Source: Solirubrobacteraceae bacterium
GTDB taxonomy: Bacteria; Actinomycetota; Thermoleophilia; Solirubrobacterales; Solirubrobacteraceae
NCBI GenBank assembly: GCA_025935735.1
Contig: JAICUS010000165.1
Span: 1 to 10,675 of the forward strand
DNA: 10,675 nucleotides
Reading direction: 5' to 3'
A program made the translations under genes and the position numbers. Positions 5,696-10,675 of the stretch are shown piece after piece (within the stretch, counting starts at the first letter, position 1; every line of letters begins with the position of its first letter). The notes under the pieces were generated by a model. That model searched no databases and was not told where the DNA came from. It worked only from the letters and a program-made list of their open reading frames with translations.

Positions 5696-6603
5696 GTCCC
5701 CGGCCCGGGCAGCCCGGCGCCGGGGTCCGGCACGGCGCGGCCGTCGCGGAGCAGCCGCACGGTCGTGCCGGGCGGGGCGTCGACCTCCAGCCGCCCGCCG
5801 GCGATCCGCACGCGAGCCTTCAGCGGGTCGCCGAGCGGCGGCACGGCGAGCGCCGTGGCCCCGCGGCGCAGCGCGCGCAGCACGGCGGCCGTGTCCGGGC
5901 CGTCGGCGCCCTGCAGCGGCGCGTCGAGCTCGAGCACGGTCTGCAGCTGGCTCATCCAGCGGGCGTGCGGCATGATCGAGCGCACCCGGCCGCCGACCCG
6001 CAGCCCGGCGGCGTGGGCGTCCAGCCCGCCGAGGCCGGCCAGCGGCGCGCGCGCCGACAGCGCGTCCCAGCGCCCGAGGTGGCCGGGCGGCGGGCCGCGC
6101 AGAACGACGCGGGACGGCGCGAGCAGGTCGCGCAGCGCGGCCGCCGGCGAGCGCCAGCCCTCGGCCGTGTCCGTGGCCAGGCTCCACACCTCCACGCCCG
6201 CCAGCGCCGGGTGCGCGAACGTGCTCCAGGGATGCGGCCGGCCGATCCGGGTCGACATGGCCGAGCCGGCGGAGAACGGGTGCGCGGCGATGCCGAAGCC
6301 GCCCGCCGCCTGGACGGCGTCGAGGATCGCCCGCTCGTCGCGCCCGCGGTGGGCGATGACGCCGCCGGTGCCGAACACCAGCAGGTGGCCGCGCCGCGGC
6401 GACACCTCGTGGCCCACGACCACGAGCACGCCGTCGCCCCAGCCGTCCTCCCCCGCCTCGCGCGCGCCGAGCGTGTCGTGGTCGGTGAGCAGCAGCACCC
6501 GCGCGCCCGCCTCGCGCACGGCGCGGCGCAGCTCGGCCACGGTCGCCGTGCCGTCGGAGTGGACCGAGTGCACGTGGGCGACGCAGCGCACGCGCTCGGT
6601 CAC
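5617..6603 (-). CDS. PHP-domain metal-dependent phosphoesterase
   Basis: 328 residues from GTG 6603, whose first bases overlap the stop of the preceding gene (GTGA), indicating translational coupling. The PHP metal-binding motifs are in order: HVHSVHSDG (His10, His12, Asp17), LLTDHDT (Asp41, His42), GHEVS with Glu66 and RGHLLVFG with His73, GIAAHPF (His108), and a later GGLDAHA that supplies the C-terminal Asp/His pair. Family members hydrolyse phosphoesters, for example histidinol phosphate, nucleoside 3',5'-bisphosphates or short RNA, using two or three metal ions; the TDHDT type is common in the YciV/TrpH-like group. The C-terminal 120 residues lack metal motifs and look like a beta-rich accessory region. 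There is no signal peptide, so it is probably cytosolic. It is the last gene of the five-gene run. Confidence 0.88.
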   Translation of the reverse strand: MTERVRCVAHVHSVHSDGTATVAELRRAVREAGARVLLLTDHDTLGAREAGEDGWGDGVLVVVGHEVSPRRGHLLVFGTGGVIAHRGRDERAILDAVQAAGGFGIAAHPFSAGSAMSTRIGRPHPWSTFAHPALAGVEVWSLATDTAEGWRSPAAALRDLLAPSRVVLRGPPPGHLGRWDALSARAPLAGLGGLDAHAAGLRVGGRVRSIMPHARWMSQLQTVLELDAPLQGADGPDTAAVLRALRRGATALAVPPLGDPLKARVRIAGGRLEVDAPPGTTVRLLRDGRAVPDPGAGLPGPGTYRVELLRRGANGPVPWLLPSPVRLE

Positions 6604-7325
6604 GACTCGGCGCGGTCGCCCCTGCGCGCCAGCGACCCGCGGCGCACCGGCATCCCGGAGCGGGCCAGCAGCGCGAGCAGCACCCCGCCGGCGCCCGCGC
6701 CGACGAACCCGTCGAACAGGTCGTTGGCGGTGTCGGACTCCGAGATGAACAGGTGCTGGGAGAGGAAGGCGTCGACCGCGAACTCGTAGATCTCATAGGC
6801 CGCCGCGCCGGTCACGCCGAGCGCCGCGGCCACGATGGCCATCCCGACGCGGTGGCGGGTGGTGTTCTCGCGCGCGAACGGCGGCACCACGGAGAGGCGG
6901 ACGAGCGCGATGTAGGCCAGCGGCCCGACCGCCAGCGGCAGCGTGATGTGGACCAGGTTGTCGTACCAGCTCAGCTTCTCGAACAGGCGCAGCGCGTCGC
7001 CCCAGCCGTTGAACGCCATCGCGACGATGAACGCGACGTCGAAGCGCCGCGGCGGGTCCACCGCGCGCACGAGCAGCACGGCGATCGCCGAGAACGTGAG
7101 GTCCCAGGCCGCGTGGAAGCGCCCGAGCGCGAAGAACACCACCGCGGCGGCGAGGTAGTGCAGCCGCAGCAGGTCGATCGAGTCGCGCACCAGCGGATGC
7201 CAGTCGCCGTGCAGCACACGGCGCCGCGCCTGCGCGCTGCCCAGCACCGGCCGCCGGAGCAGCGGCCGCAGGAAGCGCTTCCCGCGGCCGACCGCGCTGC
7301 GGGCATGCGGATGACCCGTGCTCAT
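6600..7325 (-). CDS. Multi-pass membrane protein, YjdF/DUF2238-like
   Basis: 241 residues from ATG 7325 (MSTGHPHARS), with AAGGA at 7334-7338 and an 8-base spacer; the much longer open frame upstream is antisense-like Arg/Pro/Ala sequence and is not used. A basic N-terminus of about 50 residues precedes roughly six helices. Three conserved-looking patterns are visible: SWYDNLVHITLP (119-130), AAYEIYEFAVDAF (175-187) and SDTANDLFDGFVGAGAGG (197-214). The Y-D-x-x-x-H, E-x-x-E and D-T-x-x-D-x-x-x-D series resembles the YjdF/DUF2238 membrane family, whose function is not established. The charged residues inside helices suggest metal or proton handling, which is inference. It lies 53 bases behind the L,D-transpeptidase gene and overlaps the PHP gene by four bases. 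Confidence 0.72.
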   Translation of the reverse strand: MSTGHPHARSAVGRGKRFLRPLLRRPVLGSAQARRRVLHGDWHPLVRDSIDLLRLHYLAAAVVFFALGRFHAAWDLTFSAIAVLLVRAVDPPRRFDVAFIVAMAFNGWGDALRLFEKLSWYDNLVHITLPLAVGPLAYIALVRLSVVPPFARENTTRHRVGMAIVAAALGVTGAAAYEIYEFAVDAFLSQHLFISESDTANDLFDGFVGAGAGGVLLALLARSGMPVRRGSLARRGDRAES

Positions 7326-7378
7326 ACGCCCGGTCCTTGCCCGCGCACCGCCTCCGCACCGGGCCCCGGTCAGCCCGC

Positions 7379-8230
7379 CTACCGGCGGGCGACGTCGACC
7401 GGCGTGCCCAGCGGGACGGTGTGCGCCAGCCGCACGATCGCCGCGTTGCGCACCCGGATGCAGCCGTGGCTGACGTCGTGGCCGAGCGCGCCCGGGCGGC
7501 TCGTGCCGTGGATGCCGACCTGGCCGTCGCCGCCCTCGAAGCTCGTGTAGACGTCCGAGTGGGCCGAGAGCCCGAGCGCGTAGGGGCCGAAGAAGCCGTG
7601 CGGGTCCGGCGGGCGGATGAGGTCGGTGACGTAGTAGCGCCCGGTGGGCGTCGGCGAGACGGCGCGGCCGGTGGCGATCGGGGTGCGCAGCACGGCCCGG
7701 CGGCCGCGCCAGAGCACGAGCCGGTGCGAGCGCAGCCGCACCTCGATGCGGTACGCGGTCTGGCTGAGCCGCACGGCGTGCGCCCGGATCCAGCCCGTCG
7801 CGCGGTTGGGCCGCGTCGGCAGGTGGACCTCCAGCCAGCCGCGCCGCCGGCGCTCGACCAGGAACACCAGCGCCAGCCGCTGCCCGTTGAAGGTCCGCGC
7901 GCGCACCACGCGCCCGCGCGCGTGCGCGAATGGGCGCGTGTGCACGGTCACCCGGCGTCCCCGCGCCGTGGCGATGAGATGGCGGCCGCGAGTGCTCAGG
8001 ACGGACTCCGGCGAGAACCGGGCGCCTGCGTCCCCCGACGGGGACCCCCCGGGCAGCGCGGACAGCCGGCCGGGCACGACGGGAGGAGCGGCCTCGCGGC
8101 CCCCGCCGCTCAGCGCCGCCCGCAGCGCCGCGCCCGCCGCGACGGCCACGACGAGCACGGCGAGGCCGGCGAGGAGGCGCCACGCGCGCCGCCGGGCACC
8201 CCGCGGCGCCGCGCCTCCCCGCGACCCCAT
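7379..8230 (-). CDS. L,D-transpeptidase (YkuD domain), membrane-anchored
   Basis: 283 residues from ATG 8230, one base after the stop of the preceding ferritin-like gene (TGAGATG). A very basic N-terminus and one helix (about 17-40) act as signal anchor. A linker and an SH3-like stretch follow (about 83-152, ending GWIRAHAVRLS). The YkuD catalytic domain occupies about 157-283, with TPTGRYYVTD, the conserved HGTSRP (His241), and the active-site SHGCIRVRN with Cys257. Such enzymes make 3-3 cross-links in peptidoglycan or attach proteins to it, acting outside the membrane by a cysteine acyl-enzyme. All catalytic residues are present. Its coupling to a secreted ferritin-like protein suggests shared expression during envelope remodelling; this is inference. 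Confidence 0.93.
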   Translation of the reverse strand: MGSRGGAAPRGARRRAWRLLAGLAVLVVAVAAGAALRAALSGGGREAAPPVVPGRLSALPGGSPSGDAGARFSPESVLSTRGRHLIATARGRRVTVHTRPFAHARGRVVRARTFNGQRLALVFLVERRRRGWLEVHLPTRPNRATGWIRAHAVRLSQTAYRIEVRLRSHRLVLWRGRRAVLRTPIATGRAVSPTPTGRYYVTDLIRPPDPHGFFGPYALGLSAHSDVYTSFEGGDGQVGIHGTSRPGALGHDVSHGCIRVRNAAIVRLAHTVPLGTPVDVARR

Positions 8231-8231
8231 C

Positions 8232-8957
8232 TCAGCCCGTCATCGCCGGGTCGCCCGAGGCGGCCGAGCCGGCGGACGCGGACTTCATCACGATGAACCC
8301 GGTGCCCTTCACGGCCTGGAGCACCGTGGCCATGTCGGCCGCCGGGTTGAACGCCTCCGGCGCCGGCGACGGGTTGCCCGTGCCGTGCCCGACGATCGAG
8401 CGGATCCAGGCGGCGTGGCGGGCCTCGACCGGGTGGATCGACAGCGCGGCCTCCAGGATCGCCGGCGTCTTGATGTTGCCCGCCTGGCCCTGGTAGGCCT
8501 CGACGCCGGTGTCCTCGAGCACGATCGCCGTCCGGGCGAACTTCGCCTGGTCGCCGGTCGTGCCCTGGAAGTCGAAGCTCGGCCGCTTGACGGCCTTGCT
8601 CCCGAGCGCCTTCTTGAGCGCCGCCACGTGCGCCGCCTCGTGCTGGCCGACGACGTCCGCGAACCGCTTGTACTCGCCGCTCAGCGCGCCGATGTCCTTC
8701 GCCCGCTTGTAGAACGCGGCCTCGAGGTACTCGAGCGTCAGCGCGTAGTTGAGGATCGCCACGTCGCCCTTCGGCGTCGCGGCGGAGGCCACGCCGGCGG
8801 GCAGCAGGGTCGCCGCCATGCCGGCGCCCACCAGGGCGCCGCCGCGGCGCAGGAACGAGCCGCGGGTGGTGCCGCCGGCCTCGGTGAGCCGGCCGGCCGC
8901 CTCCTCCAGCGCGCCGTCGGAGTCGAACGCGAGCAGTCGCGAGATGTCCGGAACCAT
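8232..8957 (-). CDS. Exported ferritin-like domain protein, second copy
   Basis: 241 residues from ATG 8957, 5 bases after the stop of the first copy, with AAGGGG overlapping that stop codon as ribosome binding site. After a 30-residue acidic N-terminus comes TTRGSFLRRGGALVGAG and a hydrophobic segment ending ASAA, which looks like a Tat-type signal with one arginine of the pair replaced. The four-helix ferritin-like region has LNYALTLEYLEAAFY (Glu76, Glu79), HEAAH (Glu107, His110), LEDTGVEAY (Glu148) and VEARHAAW (Glu178, His181): the two E-x-x-H motifs and extra glutamates expected for a di-iron site. This fits the Ferritin_2 / desiccation-related (Pcc13-62-like) group. Its role may be iron or peroxide handling outside the membrane; no activity can be proved. 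It shares well over half of its ferritin-domain residues with its neighbour. Confidence 0.87.
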   Translation of the reverse strand: MVPDISRLLAFDSDGALEEAAGRLTEAGGTTRGSFLRRGGALVGAGMAATLLPAGVASAATPKGDVAILNYALTLEYLEAAFYKRAKDIGALSGEYKRFADVVGQHEAAHVAALKKALGSKAVKRPSFDFQGTTGDQAKFARTAIVLEDTGVEAYQGQAGNIKTPAILEAALSIHPVEARHAAWIRSIVGHGTGNPSPAPEAFNPAADMATVLQAVKGTGFIVMKSASAGSAASGDPAMTG

Positions 8958-8962
8958 GCGAT

Positions 8963-9637
8963 TCACCCCTTGATGAAGCCGGTGGACTTGACCGCGCTCA
9001 GCACCTGGGACATCGACTTCGGGGTGCTGAAGGCGGCGGGCGCCGGGACGGGGTTCTTGCCGGCCCCGATGATGTCGCGCACCCACGAGGCGTGCCGCGC
9101 CTCGACGGCCAGGATCGCGCCCGCGGACGCCAGGATCGCCGGGGTCTTGATCTTCGGGCCCTGCCCCTGGTAGGCGGCCACGCCGGTGTCCTCCAGCGTC
9201 ATCGACGTGCGCAGGAACGTGCCCTCCTTGGCCGTCGTGCCCTTGAAGTCGAAGCTCGGCTTCTTGGTGGCCGCGCTCCCGAGCGCCTTCTGCAGCGCGG
9301 CGACGTGCGCGGCCTCGTGGCCGGCCACCACCTGGGCGAACCTGGCGGCGATCCCGTGCAGCTTGCCCTGGCTGACGGCCTCGGCGTAGAACGCCGCCTC
9401 GAGGTACTCGAGCGTCAGCGCGTAGTTGAGGATCTTGACGTCGCTGTTGGGCGTGCTCTTGCCGAGCGCCAGGCCGACGGGCAGTGCGCCCAGGCCGAGC
9501 CCGGCGGCGGCCAGCGCGCCGCCCTTGCGGAGCAGGCCGGCGCGGGTGTCGCCGGCCGCCGCGGCGGCCTCGCGGACGGCTCCGTCGCGGTCGACCTCTT
9601 CCAGGGTCGCGATCTCGTGCAGCGCAGGATCGGGCAT
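8963..9637 (-). CDS. Exported ferritin-like domain protein, first copy
   Basis: 224 residues from ATG 9637, with a near-perfect AAGGAGG at 9642-9648 and a 4-base spacer. The layout equals that of the next gene: an acidic N-terminal segment of about 30 residues, TRAGLLRKGGALAAAG plus a hydrophobic stretch (a weak Tat-like signal lacking the second arginine), then a ferritin-like region with LEYLEAAFY (Glu77, Glu80), HEAAH (Glu108, His111), LEDTGVAAY (Glu149) and VEARHASW (Glu179, His182). Potential di-iron ligands are all kept. The pair arose by tandem duplication. It is the first gene of the five-gene minus-strand run, and its strong ribosome binding site suggests good expression. Lack of a clear signal-peptidase site leaves open whether it is released or stays anchored. 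Confidence 0.87.
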   Translation of the reverse strand: MPDPALHEIATLEEVDRDGAVREAAAAAGDTRAGLLRKGGALAAAGLGLGALPVGLALGKSTPNSDVKILNYALTLEYLEAAFYAEAVSQGKLHGIAARFAQVVAGHEAAHVAALQKALGSAATKKPSFDFKGTTAKEGTFLRTSMTLEDTGVAAYQGQGPKIKTPAILASAGAILAVEARHASWVRDIIGAGKNPVPAPAAFSTPKSMSQVLSAVKSTGFIKG

Positions 9638-9768
9638 CCCGCCTCCTTGCTCGTTGCAGGAACGGTCGGGCGCGGACGGCGGGGGACCCCTTTGCCCCGT
9701 GCCGTCGCGGCGCCTCCACCCGTACTTGCGCGCGAGCGCGGGAGGCGGATCACCTCATGTGCGCGACG
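9638..9768. promoter_or_regulatory. Upstream region of the ferritin-like operon
   Basis: This 131-base gap between the zinc-ribbon gene and the ferritin-like operon, all on the minus strand, should contain the operon promoter. I can see the AAGGAGG ribosome binding site (9642-9648) and a GGGGTCCCC element near 9683-9692, but no convincing -35/-10 pair for a housekeeping sigma factor. An alternative sigma factor is possible but not shown. Confidence 0.3.
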
Positions 9769-9939
9769 TCAATGCTCCTCGCGCTCGCCGGCCGCCTCGG
9801 CCGGCTCCTGCTCGGCCTCCTCGTCGGGCACGAGCGCGGGATAGCCGCAGCGCGAGCAGCGGCGGATCCGCTCTATCGCGCGGACCGGCAGGTCCGTCTG
9901 GTAACGAGCGCCACAATGCTGACAACGGACTGCGACCAC
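9769..9939 (-). CDS. Small zinc-ribbon protein with acidic tail
   Basis: The supported part is 56 residues from GTG 9939; the frame is open to an ATG at 10023 (84 residues), but those extra residues are Arg-rich and look like non-coding sequence. Two C-x-x-C knuckles, RCQHCG (Cys6, Cys9) and RCSRCG (Cys28, Cys31), are spaced 18 residues apart, as in single zinc-ribbon proteins. The last 20 residues are strongly acidic (PDEEAEQEPAEAAGEREEH). No ribosome binding site is visible before GTG 9939, so the message may be leaderless or the start may lie elsewhere. Similar small ribbons occur in regulatory or RNA-handling proteins; nothing more specific can be claimed. It diverges from the Crp/Fnr-like gene. 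Confidence 0.65.
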   Translation of the reverse strand: MVAVRCQHCGARYQTDLPVRAIERIRRCSRCGYPALVPDEEAEQEPAEAAGEREEH

Positions 9940-10061
9940 GTAGGGGCGCGTACCCCGACGCCGCACTCGCCGACACCGCCGCCGGTCAGGCGGTCGACAA
10001 CTGAACGTGGCATGGCCGGGCATGAGAGCGAACCCGCGGGAACGGGTAGGGCGCTGCGCAG

Positions 10062-10675
10062 ATGGGGCCTGAGTCGACCTTCATCCGTCCGGTCGGGGAG
10101 ATCGCGAGCGTCCTCGACAGCGACGTCGACCTGCTGCAGGCGGTGCCGGCCGAGCAGCGCGAGAAGGCGCTGCACACGTCCCGCGCGCGGGTGCTGCGCG
10201 TGGAGCGCGGGGAGTGGGACGCCCGCCACGACGCGCAGGACGTGCGCGGCGGCCACGGGCTGCTCGTGCTCAGCGGCGTGCTCGTGCGGCGCGTCGGGAT
10301 CACCGACCACATCGGCGCCGAGCTGCTCGGCCCGGGCGACCTGCTGCGCCCGCTCGAGCACGACGGCGAGCTGGCGACGCTGCCCTTCGAGGCGACCTGG
10401 CGCGCGCTGGAGGTGCTGCGCCTGGCCGTGCTCGACCACCGCTGGAGCGTGCGCATGTGCACGTTCCCCGACGTCGGCATCGCACTCACCGCGCGGGCGA
10501 TGCTGCGCTCGCGCCGGCTGGCCAACACGCTGGTGATCGCCTCCCACCCGCGCCTGGACGAGCGCCTGCGGCTGCTGCTGTGGGAGTTCGCCGACCGCTA
10601 CGGCACCGTGCACCCCGACGGCGTGCACCTGCACCTGCCGCTCACCCACGAGGTGCTCGCCGAGCTGGCCGCCGC
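10062..10675 (+). CDS. Crp/Fnr-family transcriptional regulator-like protein, C-terminus cut by window edge
   Basis: 204 complete codons from ATG 10062 (MGPESTFIRPVGEI); the end of the helix-turn-helix lies beyond the window. An N-terminal sensor domain of the cyclic-nucleotide-binding fold spans about residues 22-125: LLVLSGVLVRRVGI (67-80) and LLGPGDLLRP (88-97) match the G-x-L/V and G-x-G-D-x strands of the family. A long helix (about 126-158) follows, then LDERLRLLLWEFADRYG (165-181) and LTHEVLAELAA (194-204), which is where the winged helix-turn-helix of Crp/Fnr proteins begins (usual T-x-x-x-L-A pattern). The phosphate-binding cassette of true cAMP receptors (G-E then R-x-A) is not seen, so cAMP binding is unlikely. 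Ribosome binding site is weak (GGGTAGGG, 11 bases away). It diverges from the zinc-ribbon gene. Confidence 0.82.
   Translation, partial: MGPESTFIRPVGEIASVLDSDVDLLQAVPAEQREKALHTSRARVLRVERGEWDARHDAQDVRGGHGLLVLSGVLVRRVGITDHIGAELLGPGDLLRPLEHDGELATLPFEATWRALEVLRLAVLDHRWSVRMCTFPDVGIALTARAMLRSRRLANTLVIASHPRLDERLRLLLWEFADRYGTVHPDGVHLHLPLTHEVLAELAA

Noticed and set aside
4215..5975. Very long plus-strand open frame (586 codons) opposite the protease and PHP genes
   Set aside because: Arg/Ala/Asp/Gly-rich low-complexity translation without domains; it is antisense to a clear HtrA-like protease with an intact triad. Long antisense frames are expected at this GC content.
7358..7370. ACCGGGCCCCGGT hairpin between the L,D-transpeptidase and YjdF-like genes
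   Set aside because: Five-pair stem with a three-base loop and no U-run; too weak to call a terminator in such GC-rich sequence.
7326..8183. N-terminal extension of the YjdF-like frame through the L,D-transpeptidase gene
   Set aside because: It is the shadow of the L,D-transpeptidase in another frame; the ATG at 7325 has a good ribosome binding site.
9873..10649. Minus-strand open frame of 258 codons opposite the Crp/Fnr-like gene
   Set aside because: Low-complexity His/Arg/Gln/Ala translation; the plus strand here encodes a recognisable regulator with proper secondary-structure pattern.

Overview
The window is very GC-rich, with almost every third codon position G or C, short intergenic gaps and many start/stop overlaps. 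Codon usage, mixed ATG/GTG starts, a lipoprotein HtrA, an L,D-transpeptidase and tandem ferritin-like proteins point to a high-GC actinobacterium. A member of the Thermoleophilia/Solirubrobacterales type is my inference, not something the sequence proves. Two genes run off the edges: an AI-2E family transporter on the left and a Crp/Fnr-like regulator on the right. I see no tRNA, rRNA, CRISPR array, insertion sequence or phage gene, and no gene-free stretch longer than about 200 bases.

Left part (1-2866). A minus-strand pair encodes an ACS-type major facilitator transporter followed 5 bases later by the AI-2E/PerM-type permease. Divergent from them is a small alpha/beta hydrolase. The 87-base divergent gap carries a perfect CCGTATACGG palindrome. 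The hydrolase ends tail to tail with the next minus-strand gene, and both stop codons lie in one CTAG.

Middle (2863-5697). A minus-strand trio encodes an acetate/succinate-type transporter (GPR1/FUN34/YaaH), a 94-residue Gly/Pro-rich single-pass membrane protein two bases behind it, and a small two-helix membrane protein whose start is ambiguous. A 16-base perfect palindrome precedes the transporter. Upstream, on the same strand, is an HtrA-like trypsin-fold protease with a lipoprotein signal and a PDZ domain. A short basic plus-strand reading frame with a strong ribosome binding site diverges from the protease.

Right part (5617-9637). Five minus-strand genes form an operon-like run: two tandem ferritin-like secreted proteins, an L,D-transpeptidase, a multi-pass YjdF-like membrane protein and a PHP-domain phosphoesterase. 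Junctions are +5, +1, +53 and -4 bases. Four of the five products look envelope-located, so cell-wall or oxidative/desiccation stress handling is a reasonable inferred theme. At the right end a tiny zinc-ribbon protein diverges from the Crp/Fnr-like regulator.

I found no defence system or clearly new machine. The most useful leads are the acetate-transporter trio with its two undescribed small membrane proteins, the ferritin/L,D-transpeptidase operon, and the MFS transporter that seems to lack its last helix.
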